The notes under the pieces were generated by a model that was not told where the DNA came from, did not search any database, and saw only the letters and a list, made by a program, of their open reading frames with translations. A stretch of 6,890 nucleotides of DNA, from positions 1 to 6,890 of the forward strand of contig DAOVFL010000050.1 in the NCBI GenBank assembly GCA_030672945.1, read 5' to 3'. Below, piece by piece: positions 1 through 5,731 of this stretch. Position numbers and translations under genes: made by a program. The first letter of the stretch is position 1. Each line of letters starts with the position of its first letter. The DNA comes from Candidatus Bathyarchaeota archaeon. GTDB lineage: Archaea > Thermoproteota > Bathyarchaeia > Bathyarchaeales > Bathycorpusculaceae.

Positions 1-230
1 GCTCGACGAGATTCCTTCTCAGATTTCGCGCCTGTACAGACCATTTTTCCAGAATTAAAAATCAATGTAGCTGTCTTCGGCTTTTTCAATCTGAATACGA
101 GCCCCGGAAACTGTTCTGGACGATATTCTACACCTGGAAAACCTTTCACAACAGCGTTCAAATCGATTTTCTGATTCAGCGTTGCAGATGCCACAACATT
201 TTCGATGTGTATATATACTGCTTCCGGCAT
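1..230 (-). CDS. tbp: TATA-box-binding protein (TBP), N-terminal part, cut by the window edge
   Basis: This is the general archaeal transcription factor that binds and bends the TATA box and, with TFB, recruits RNA polymerase. Reading the minus strand from the ATG at 230-228 gives 76 uninterrupted residues before the window ends. They match the first half-repeat of the TBP saddle: IENVVASATL at residues 9-18, VEYRPEQFPGLVFRLKKPK at 34-52, then the LIF-SGK-VCTGAKSEKE stretch at 57-72. Archaeal TBPs are usually about 180-200 residues in two repeats, so roughly 60% of the gene lies off the left edge. The start is supported by alignment with the usual TBP N-terminus, a GGTG element 3 bases upstream, and a good TATA box about 40 bases upstream. 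The upstream signal-peptidase reading frame runs 55 bases into this gene in another frame. The family assignment is very secure from the sequence motifs. Confidence 0.95.
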   Translation of the reverse strand, partial: MPEAVYIHIENVVASATLNQKIDLNAVVKGFPGVEYRPEQFPGLVFRLKKPKTATLIFNSGKMVCTGAKSEKESRR

Positions 231-979
231 GAACACCACTTCTTATAAGCTAATGTTTTGATAATCTTTATAAATGCCCCGCATAAAGAAGTTGGTTCAA
301 ATGCGTCCTCCTCATCTTCATTCTGGATAACATCAACTTTTTCGCTTGAAAATACTGGGATTATAACTTCCGCAACTACCAAGATAACTATTAGAATTAC
401 TATTATGAACATTCCAGAGGAGCCGTGCATGAAAAGTGCGATGTGCCCAATCCAAGGAATACGCATAACAACTTTGCCTACTACAAGATTCTCTGAAATT
501 TTACCATCCCATGTGTAGTTTTCACCTCTGTAGTCATGATCAAAAGGATCTTCGCTAGTGTTACCATCTCCTTTCGTTTCAAAGTACATCAGCCCATTGT
601 TTAGGTTGATTCTACTTTCTATCGCTCTGTGAACTATTAACTCATCCAGCGAATTCACTCGATCCTTCGGTTTATGAAATATTATTATGTCGCCATATGG
701 ATACGATTCTGCTTTAATCTCTTCAGGGTTTATTCCTTGAACTATTATTAAGTCCCCTATGTGGAGTGTAGATTCAAATGGATGGGACCAACCATCACAG
801 TGCATATGCTGAGCCTTACACATGCTTCCAGAAGCCACAGCTAACGCTGGGTACGGCGTATTTAACACTGTTTGTGAGCCATACCAAAGGCAAAAAACTA
901 TAGCAATAATCAGGATTGCCATTGCAACTGTTCTGACATATTCTTTTTTCCAAATCGTTTTTAACGTTTTAATCACCAA
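176..979 (-). CDS. Archaeal/ER-type signal peptidase I (S26B family)
   Basis: This is a membrane serine protease that cleaves signal peptides from secreted preproteins on the outer face of the membrane. The 267-residue frame has an N-terminal membrane helix (about 17-35), the nucleophile motif SGSM (50-53, Ser52), VHRA with His117 where bacterial enzymes have Lys, the acidic segment KGDGN-TSEDP (Asp138 and Asp144), the box-E-like GKVVMRIPWIGHIAL (168-182), and a second membrane helix (about 190-210). Ser-His-Asp is the archaeal/eukaryotic Sec11 type. Between Ser52 and the HIGDLIIV strand there is a longer loop with Cys54 and Cys61. The start is TTG (979-977) with GAAGG 8 bases upstream; the adjacent GTG is an alternative. 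The last 30 or so residues, after an acidic segment, are basic and Cys-rich and overlap tbp by 55 bases. That tail may come from a one-base change in GGGG at 280-277. Confidence 0.9.
   Translation of the reverse strand: MVIKTLKTIWKKEYVRTVAMAILIIAIVFCLWYGSQTVLNTPYPALAVASGSMCKAQHMHCDGWSHPFESTLHIGDLIIVQGINPEEIKAESYPYGDIIIFHKPKDRVNSLDELIVHRAIESRINLNNGLMYFETKGDGNTSEDPFDHDYRGENYTWDGKISENLVVGKVVMRIPWIGHIALFMHGSSGMFIIVILIVILVVAEVIIPVFSSEKVDVIQNEDEEDAFEPTSLCGAFIKIIKTLAYKKWCSCRKQYIYTSKMLWHLQR
234..274 (-). promoter_or_regulatory. TATA box and ribosome site for tbp, inside the 3' end of the signal peptidase frame
   Basis: The minus strand reads CATTTATAAAGATT. The TTTATAAA core at 274-267 is a good archaeal TATA box with a G-rich BRE-like stretch (GCGGGGCA) just upstream. 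A start about 25 bases downstream would fall near 245 and give a leader of about 15 bases. That leader contains GTGGTG (GGTG at 237-234), which can pair with the 16S 3' end, although its 3-base spacing to ATG is short. The promoter suggests tbp is transcribed independently of the signal peptidase gene. The exact start site is inferred. Confidence 0.55.
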
Positions 980-987
980 TAGTCATG

Positions 988-1043
988 CCTTCTGTTATGT
1001 GAGATACTCTTGTTGACTTAGTCTTCCTCATTTTAAAATTTAA
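988..1043 (-). promoter_or_regulatory. Probable promoter and ribosome site of the signal peptidase gene
   Basis: An AT-only box TTAAATTTTAAAA at 1043-1031 sits where a TATA box would put a transcription start near 1010. GAAGG at 992-988 lies 8 bases before the TTG start, a normal Shine-Dalgarno spacing that supports choosing TTG at 979. An ATG at 987-985 between them opens only a five-codon frame (MTIGD, stop) and is unlikely to be the real start. The TATA box is a weak consensus match. Confidence 0.45.
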
Positions 1044-1121
1044 CGCTTGATTTCAAAAAAAATAGGGGGAAAGACAGTGTAACTCTGAAACCCTAAGTTT
1101 TCTAATGTCGCTTGGCATCGT

Positions 1122-1310
1122 CTACGACACCTGAATTTCGTCAAAGCTGGGATACCCACATATACTAGACACCGTTACTGTTATTCGCCCTGTCCTGAAA
1201 CTAGTTGCAGGTTCCCATTTTTTACGTTATTCCTTTGCGAAAGTTCCGCATTTGGAGCAGATATATCTCTTTTTCTTTCTTGGTGCGTGACAGTTCAGCT
1301 CTAGAAGCGT
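1122..1310 (-). pseudogene. Broken zinc-ribbon gene directly behind the intact zinc-ribbon gene
   Basis: The codon after the zinc-ribbon stop (1313-1311) begins a second protein-like stretch in exactly the same frame. It is 63 codons long and ends with TAG at 1124-1122. It reads a basic segment APRKKKRYICSKCGTFAKE, then a TAA (1229-1227), then RKKWEPATSFRTGRITVTV and SSICGYPSFDEIQVS. The CSKCG knuckle, the Trp-containing linker, the GRITVTV strand and the CGY element have the layout of small archaeal two-knuckle zinc ribbons. The second knuckle keeps only one Cys. There is no ATG, GTG or TTG start at its head. I read it as a decayed paralogue or an adjacent zinc-ribbon gene. Readthrough of the two stops is possible in principle, but nothing shows it. 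The family resemblance comes from memory of archaeal proteins. Confidence 0.55.
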
Positions 1311-1481
1311 TTAAATCTTCTTTTTGCTCAATACCACTCGGAAGGATTTCTTACATTTTGGACAGTCGAAAAGTCCGATTTCCAGCTGCATTCTTTTTCC
1401 TTTTTTGTCGGGTCGCCCAGCCATTTTCCATGACTTTCTTGGCGTGGAAACACCTGTTCCACATTTTGGACAATCAGCCAT
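1311..1481 (-). CDS. Small zinc-ribbon protein, 56 residues
   Basis: This intact short gene has two CPKC knuckles, at residues 4-7 (Cys4, Cys7) and 40-43 (Cys40, Cys43). That is the four-Cys arrangement of a zinc ribbon with a 32-residue basic spacer. The spacer holds SWKMAGRPDKKGKRMQLEI, and the C-terminus is RVVLSKKKI. The layout (CPKCG, basic loop with Trp, beta-strand, CPKC, V-V-SKKK end) resembles a family of tiny zinc ribbons I recall from Thermoproteota and Bathyarchaeia. Its molecular role is unknown, but nucleic-acid binding is plausible from the charge. The ATG at 1481 has a perfect GGAGG 8 bases upstream. The gene lies in a region of decayed genes, with a broken zinc-ribbon frame immediately downstream in the same frame. 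I am confident the gene is real, less so about its function. Confidence 0.85.
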   Translation of the reverse strand: MADCPKCGTGVSTPRKSWKMAGRPDKKGKRMQLEIGLFDCPKCKKSFRVVLSKKKI

Positions 1482-1489
1482 TTAGTTTT

Positions 1490-1536
1490 CCTCCAACATT
1501 TTCATTAGCCATGATTTCTAACGATGATAGATAAAA
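1490..1536 (-). promoter_or_regulatory. Ribosome site and possible TATA box of the zinc-ribbon gene
   Basis: GGAGG at 1494-1490, 8 bases before the ATG at 1481, is the strongest Shine-Dalgarno site on the minus strand of this window and fixes the start. TTTTATCT at 1536-1529 could be a TATA box with a start near 1507. An upstream ATG at 1512 opens a 12-codon frame that overlaps the real start and ends at 1474; it is probably chance. Confidence 0.55.
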
Positions 1537-1567
1537 GATTTTCCATTGTTTTTAGATAGAAAGCTTT

Positions 1568-1591
1568 TGTTTAAACATTGTGTTTAGACAT
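1568..1591. repeat. Two tandem near-identical palindromic 11-mers (TGTTTRRACAT)
   Basis: TGTTTAAACAT at 1568-1578 is followed, 13 bases on, by TGTTTAGACAT at 1581-1591. The two differ at one base. The first contains the perfect 10-base palindrome TGTTTAAACA. They lie in the divergent intergenic region upstream of the zinc-ribbon gene (minus) and of the pseudogene starting near 1660 (plus). This is the geometry of a paired operator for a dimeric regulator, but no regulator is encoded nearby and chance in AT-rich DNA is possible. Confidence 0.4.
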
Positions 1592-1659
1592 GTTTTTTAC
1601 AAAAAAGGAGTATGTGTCATAAAAACTTTTAAGCTAAACTCTAAAAAAGCATACATTAA

Positions 1660-2050
1660 CCGGACGATGTAATCATCAAGAAAGATTTGATTTTATCTAC
1701 TGTTGAATATGCTCCCAAACTTGATGAAAAACATGCTAACGCTAGGCTTGAAAACCATTATAATGAACTCATAATAGCTCCTAAGAGTGAAGTTCAACTA
1801 ACTTATCAATCGTGAACGTGGAACTGGTGGAAGAACATTAGTTAATGGCGTGCAGGAATTTTCCATCAGATGACAGATTTAATAAAAAAAGGCATCAAAT
1901 ACATGGTCAAAATTGCATTTGAAATGGCTAAAGAGTCATACAAACATACTTCAACATTAGTTAAACTTGTATAATAAAGACCACTAAGTAGATTATATAG
2001 CTGAAATGGAAATTGATTTGCTGCCTTCACCGATTGTAGAATTATCCTAG
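1660..2050 (+). pseudogene. Decayed protein gene of unknown family, at least four frameshifts
   Basis: Five consecutive stretches of protein-like reading frame can be joined by changing frame: 1660-1812 (KLDEKHANARLENHYNE), 1808-1862 (ERGTGGRTLVNGVQEF), 1863-1890 (PSDDRFNKK), 1891-1971 (IKYMVKIAFEMAKESYKH), and 1973-2050 (EMEIDLLPSPIVELS, ending TAG). Each shift advances the frame by one, so each fits a single-base insertion. Two shifts fall in T or A runs. An in-frame TAA also breaks the last stretch. Together they would encode about 125 residues. The first stretch has no ATG in frame; a stop at 1657-1659 precedes it. I do not recognise the family. The charged, helix-favouring composition and end-to-end continuity argue for a former gene, not random DNA. 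Confidence 0.55.
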
Positions 2051-2549
2051 TTTAATGTATATCGTCTTGTATAGGTTTTATCCAGCATTTCGTGAGTCTT
2101 CCTCTGATCCAACGATATTTTACCCCTTTCTAATGAAAGAGTGCGAAATCATCCTAGTTCATAAACCAGTCCGTTCCTTCGATACAGTCGGCAGCTTTAC
2201 GGACAACCACTCTGGTCAGCTTCGTTCACTCAGCCTTCAGTTGTTTAATTGAACCCAATACTGATCAAGCTCTAAATCTTAGTAGTTCGCTATGTCGCTT
2301 AAGTACACTAGTCCTTGATGCTAGTTCAAACATTCTCTTATCGTTTTCTTGCTCTAATGAACTGAGTTTCTCCGACTCCCATGATTTCTGTTTCTTCAGC
2401 ATTTGAGTTCGTCTTCAACTACCTTTTCAGTAGATTATGAAAGGTTAGGGAACATTCTTGCGTCAATCAACCGTTTTATCTTCATATATGTTGACCTTGA
2501 AACTTTGATATGGGAATCCTTGGGTTTTTACATGGCGTAGACCCATCAT
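2047..2549 (-). pseudogene. Decayed gene on the opposite strand, partly coiled-coil, family unknown
   Basis: On the minus strand, protein-like segments follow one another in changing frames. From ATG 2549, MMG leads into GLRHVKTQGFPYQSFK. A segment then runs from ATG 2485 through RLIDARMFPNLS, a TAA, and STEKVVEDELK. An open 45-codon stretch at 2402-2265 contains KSWESEKLSSLEQENDKR, rich in Lys, Glu, Leu and Ser and likely a coiled coil. Weaker pieces follow around 2240-2150 (TKLTRVVVRKAADCIEG). The last segment contains ERGKISLDQRKTHEMLDK and ends with TAG at 2049-2047. That TAG shares the palindrome CTAG with the stop of the convergent pseudogene. The N-terminal and C-terminal segments are the most convincing; the middle is speculative. 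The family is not recognised. It could also be two decayed genes. Confidence 0.42.
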
Positions 2550-2752
2550 TACTGATATATTGAAAAGTGTAACGGAAAACAAATGTTACTCTTAATATCA
2601 CGGTGATCCCGAAGAGATCTAACATTAACATGAATGCTAGAAGAGGTTGCTGAAAAAATGAATAGGTATAAGTGAAGCCTGCTTTATCTCCTTGTGGAGG
2701 AGAATTTTCAAAATGCTTTTACTTATGCTTTTCTGTTGTATTCCTTAATATT
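2550..2752. other. Upstream region of the helicase gene, no intact gene
   Basis: I see no gene of normal length here. Short pieces include a 13-codon frame MLEEVAEKMNRYK on the plus strand (from ATG near 2634), perhaps another gene scrap, and a TATA-like GGTATAAG near 2665-2672. A small CTCC-TTGT-GGAG dyad lies at 2688-2699, and its right arm forms a strong GGAGGAG. An 11-codon hydrophobic frame follows at 2713-2748 and is listed separately. Confidence 0.4.
2696..2748 (+). other. Possible short upstream ORF (leader peptide) before the helicase gene
   Basis: GGAGGAG at 2696-2702 is followed 10 bases later by ATG (2713-2715) and an 11-codon frame, MLLLMLFCCIP, ending at TAA 2746-2748. The stop lies 20 bases before the TTG start of the helicase. 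The ribosome site is stronger than that of the helicase itself, which makes a translated leader conceivable. With so few codons, chance cannot be excluded. Confidence 0.22.
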
Positions 2753-2757
2753 AGGAG
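2753..2757 (+). promoter_or_regulatory. Ribosome site that fixes the TTG start of the helicase
   Basis: AGGAG at 2753-2757 lies 11 bases before TTG at 2769. An in-frame TAA at 2760-2762 excludes any earlier start. The next in-frame candidates would remove the conserved N-terminal helix, so TTG is the best choice. Confidence 0.6.
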
Positions 2758-2768
2758 TCTAACTAAAC

Positions 2769-5648
2769 TTGAGAAACTCGCAGGAAAACGCTTTTAACTT
2801 ACTTGTTAAGCCGGTTCGAAGGCTGATTGAGAAGAGAGGGTTCTTAGAACCAACAGAACCGCAGGAGAAGGCTATCCCAAAAATCCTTAAGGGAAAAAAT
2901 GTTCTTCTTATTTCACCAACTGCAACGGGTAAGACTGAGGCTGCTGTTCTGCCTGTCTTAAGCATGCTTCTTCAAGAGCCTCAAAGGATACTGGGCATTA
3001 AAGTCTTGTATATTACTCCCTTGCGAGCTTTGAACAGGGACATACTTGAAAGGCTTGAATGGTGGTGTAATAACCTAGACATAAAATTGGCTGTTAGACA
3101 CGGCGATACCGAAACAAGGGAACGAACAAGACAGTCCAGAAGCCCACCAGCAATCTTGATAACGACTCCTGAGACTTTGCAGGCTATATTGCCAGGCTGG
3201 ATCTTAAGTCAACATCTGCGAAGTGTACGTTGTGTAATAATTGATGAAGTACATGAGATGGCTGACAGTAAGCGTGGAAGCCAGCTATCCCTAGCTTTGG
3301 AAAGACTTAGATGGATTGTCGGTAGAGAATTCCAAATAATAGGTTTATCCGCAACCATTGGTACTCCTGAAAAGGTGGCTCAATTCCTTGTTGGATGTTG
3401 TAGAAGCGTTGAAATAGTGCATGTTCCAGTTGCCAGAAGGATGCGGTTGAAGATAGTTTTTCCAGAACCCAAAACTGAAGATTACAAGCTTTCTAGAAAG
3501 CTTTACACACACCCAGAAGTCGCAGCGAGGCTTCGAATTATTCGTGACTACATAAGTAAACGGAAGTCAGTGCTCTTATTTACAAATACGAGGGCAGTAT
3601 CAGAAGTACTAGCTAGCAGATTCAGAGTTTGGGACATTAATTTACCAGTATCAATACACCATGGATCCCTTGCCAAGGTATCAAGAATAGCCGCTGAAAG
3701 ACGACTAAAAAATGGTGGTTTGAAGGGACTTGTCTGCACAAGCTCTCTCGAGTTAGGCATAGATGTTGGCAGAATAGATCTAGTAATTCAGTACATGAGC
3801 CCAAGACAAGTTACAAGGCTTATACAGCGTGTGGGCAGAAGCGGTCACAGGATAGGACGCATAGCCAAAGGGATAATCGTCACAATGGATTCTGATGACA
3901 CACTTGAATCTTTAGTCACAGCAAAAAAAGCTTTAGATGAAGACCTTGAGCCCGTGGAAATCCCTCCTAAGCCCTACGACGTCTTAGCGCATCAAATAGC
4001 TGGTTTGTTGCTTAGGAGAAGCAGATGGCAATTCGATGAAATCTTGAAAATGTTCAGAAATGCCTACCCATACAAAGATTTAACAATGGAGGACATTGAG
4101 AAAATTCTTACGTACATGCATCAACGTTTTCCCCGCTTTGTTTGGGTTTCTTTCGAAGACAAAATAGCTTTAAAACCGAGGAGGAGAAAAGCCCTCTTTG
4201 AATATTATTTTGAAAACCTGTCTATGATACCTTATAAGAAACAATATCTTGTGATTGACGAGTCAAATGATTCTGCAGTGGGAATATTAGACGAGGCCTT
4301 CATGGCTGAATATGGCAAACCGGGAATAAAATTCATAATCAGAGGAAGCCCATGGCAAATTATGCATGTTTCTGGAGAAAAAGTGCACGTAAAACCAGTT
4401 GATGACCCTACAGGAGCCATACCAAGCTGGATAGGTGAAGAAATCCCAGTCCCATTCGAAGTAGCGCAAGAAGTAGGTTCCATAAGAGGTTTTGTCGAGG
4501 AGCAAGTGAAGAACGGACTTTCGCATGAGGAAATAGCAGCTAAATTGAGTTTACAATACCCATCTGACAAAGATACTATTTCACGAAGCATTACTGAAAC
4601 GGTGGAGCATGTGAACTCAGGATTTCCAGTTCCTACAAGCAAACGAATAGTAATCGAAGACTGGGAAGATTTCGTTATAGTTCACGCCAACTTCGGTTCA
4701 CTTACGAACAGAGCCTTAGCACAGTTAGTAGGTCAGTTATTATTGGATAGAATCGGACACGGCGTTGTGGTTCAACATGATCCCTACCGCATCTTCGTAC
4801 AAACGATGGGTGCTGCAAACGCAGACCAAATAGCCACATTGTTTAGTGGAATGCAGAGTATGTCGGATCAGGCAGTAAGGGACAGTTTAGTAAGAGTAAC
4901 TGTGAAAACGGGGCTTTTCAAGAGGAGAATGATTCACGTTGCAAGACGTTTTGGAGCCTTGAAGAAGTGGGCTGACTTCAGCAACTTGAACCTTGAAAGA
5001 TTGGTAAGAAGTTTTGAAGGTACAGCAATATATGAAGAAGCATTAAAGGAAGTGTTCACAAAGGACATTGACTTAGAAAGACTTATTTATGTTCTCAGAA
5101 AAATTCGAGAAGACGAAATTCAAGTGCGGAAAATCGAAACTCATGATAAAGTGACTCCAATTGGTCGTGTAGGCATTGAACGGATAAGCATGAAAACCGA
5201 CTTGATTCCACCTGAAAAGATGCGAGCCGTGCTAATAGAATCTGCAAGAGCACGATTACTAAATGAAGTATGTGTTTTCGTTTGCACGGACTGTTGGAAC
5301 TACATTGAAATGATGTGTGCTAAAGACTTGCCGGATAAACCAAAATGCCCAAGATGCGGGTCCATGGCGATAGGTCTTCTTAAAAGAGAAGAAGAGGAAG
5401 TTCTTCTAATTATTGAAAAGAGAGGAGAAAAACTAACCAAAAGAGAGGAGAGAATGCGGAAAAAGGCATTACAGACAGCACACCTAATAGCGAGACATGG
5501 AAAAAACGCTGCCGTGGCATTATGTGCCAGAAGGGTTCAACCGTCAGATGTTGTAGAGATCCTTGAAAAAGAATGCAAACTTGACGACAGATTTTACGAG
5601 CTGGTTCTTGAAGCTGAACGTAAAGCCTTGAGTAAAAGATTCTGGTAA
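2769..5648 (+). CDS. lhr: Lhr-family superfamily 2 helicase with C-terminal zinc ribbon
   Basis: This is an ATP-dependent nucleic-acid helicase of the Lhr (large helicase-related) family, acting in archaeal DNA repair and/or RNA metabolism. At 959 residues it matches the archaeal Lhr core. The RecA1 domain has the EPTEPQEKAI entry motif (27-36), Walker A SPTATGKT (49-56), TPLRAL (83-88), TTPETL (132-137), DEVH (159-162) and SAT (194-196). RecA2 has LLFTNTR (269-275), TSSLELGIDVG (324-334) and QRVGRSGHR (353-361). A winged-helix and Lhr-specific beta-barrel region follows (about 415-800), then a C4 zinc ribbon, CTDC (839-842) and CPRC (860-863), and a charged helical tail. Walker A departs from the usual A-x-T-G-x-G-K-T: Ser replaces the first Ala and Ala the first Gly, while GKT is kept. 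The start is TTG with AGGAG upstream. The frame is intact, unlike the DNA on its left. The next gene starts 83 bases downstream. Confidence 0.95.
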   Translation: MRNSQENAFNLLVKPVRRLIEKRGFLEPTEPQEKAIPKILKGKNVLLISPTATGKTEAAVLPVLSMLLQEPQRILGIKVLYITPLRALNRDILERLEWWCNNLDIKLAVRHGDTETRERTRQSRSPPAILITTPETLQAILPGWILSQHLRSVRCVIIDEVHEMADSKRGSQLSLALERLRWIVGREFQIIGLSATIGTPEKVAQFLVGCCRSVEIVHVPVARRMRLKIVFPEPKTEDYKLSRKLYTHPEVAARLRIIRDYISKRKSVLLFTNTRAVSEVLASRFRVWDINLPVSIHHGSLAKVSRIAAERRLKNGGLKGLVCTSSLELGIDVGRIDLVIQYMSPRQVTRLIQRVGRSGHRIGRIAKGIIVTMDSDDTLESLVTAKKALDEDLEPVEIPPKPYDVLAHQIAGLLLRRSRWQFDEILKMFRNAYPYKDLTMEDIEKILTYMHQRFPRFVWVSFEDKIALKPRRRKALFEYYFENLSMIPYKKQYLVIDESNDSAVGILDEAFMAEYGKPGIKFIIRGSPWQIMHVSGEKVHVKPVDDPTGAIPSWIGEEIPVPFEVAQEVGSIRGFVEEQVKNGLSHEEIAAKLSLQYPSDKDTISRSITETVEHVNSGFPVPTSKRIVIEDWEDFVIVHANFGSLTNRALAQLVGQLLLDRIGHGVVVQHDPYRIFVQTMGAANADQIATLFSGMQSMSDQAVRDSLVRVTVKTGLFKRRMIHVARRFGALKKWADFSNLNLERLVRSFEGTAIYEEALKEVFTKDIDLERLIYVLRKIREDEIQVRKIETHDKVTPIGRVGIERISMKTDLIPPEKMRAVLIESARARLLNEVCVFVCTDCWNYIEMMCAKDLPDKPKCPRCGSMAIGLLKREEEEVLLIIEKRGEKLTKREERMRKKALQTAHLIARHGKNAAVALCARRVQPSDVVEILEKECKLDDRFYELVLEAERKALSKRFW

Positions 5649-5660
5649 CGCTAAAACCCA

Positions 5661-5683
5661 CAACAACTTTTAAATTATTGTTG
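5661..5683 (+). promoter_or_regulatory. Inverted repeat around a TATA-like box before the Cys-rich gene
   Basis: CAACAA (5661-5666) and TTGTTG (5678-5683) are perfect inverted arms around an 11-base AT-rich centre containing CTTTTAAATT. The centre fits a TATA box, with a start near 5700 and a leader of about 30 bases carrying GAGG. The dyad starts 12 bases after the helicase stop. It could be an operator over the TATA box, a weak hairpin at the end of the helicase transcript, or chance. Confidence 0.4.
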
Positions 5684-5717
5684 ATTATAGTTTGGACAAT
5701 GTCCTTATTTCAGTTAT

Positions 5718-5721
5718 GAGG
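5718..5721 (+). promoter_or_regulatory. Ribosome site deciding the TTG start of the Cys-rich gene
   Basis: GAGG at 5718-5721 lies 10 bases before TTG at 5732. An ATG at 5716 overlaps it but opens only a 15-codon, very basic out-of-frame run, so TTG is preferred. Confidence 0.5.
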
Positions 5722-5731
5722 AAAGATAAAC

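Noticed and set aside
258..518. An 86-codon plus-strand open frame
   Set aside because: Antisense to the signal peptidase C-terminal membrane helix; no ribosome site or motif.
1205..1534. A 109-codon plus-strand open frame
   Set aside because: It is the antisense shadow of the zinc-ribbon gene and its broken neighbour. Its composition is Phe- and Ser-rich with no motif, while the minus strand has paired CPKC knuckles and a GGAGG site.
1891..1971. Resemblance of the IKYMVKIAFEMAKE segment to isocitrate/isopropylmalate dehydrogenase
   Set aside because: Only a short helix looks similar. The flanking segments lack the dehydrogenase substrate and cofactor motifs, so I leave the pseudogene unassigned.
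2055..2252. A 65-codon plus-strand open frame
   Set aside because: No ribosome site and no recognisable motif. The minus strand here carries a better protein-like segment ending at 2047.
2688..2699. CTCC-TTGT-GGAG hairpin as a terminator
   Set aside because: A four-base stem with no following T-run is too weak. The right arm makes more sense as a ribosome site.
4232..4642. A 136-codon minus-strand open frame
   Set aside because: Antisense to the intact helicase. It is Ser-, Thr- and Pro-rich as expected for a reverse-frame shadow, with no family motif.
5410..5661. An 83-codon minus-strand open frame over the helicase 3' end
   Set aside because: Shadow of the charged Lhr tail: the Phe- and Leu-rich reverse reading of Lys/Glu codons, with no support.
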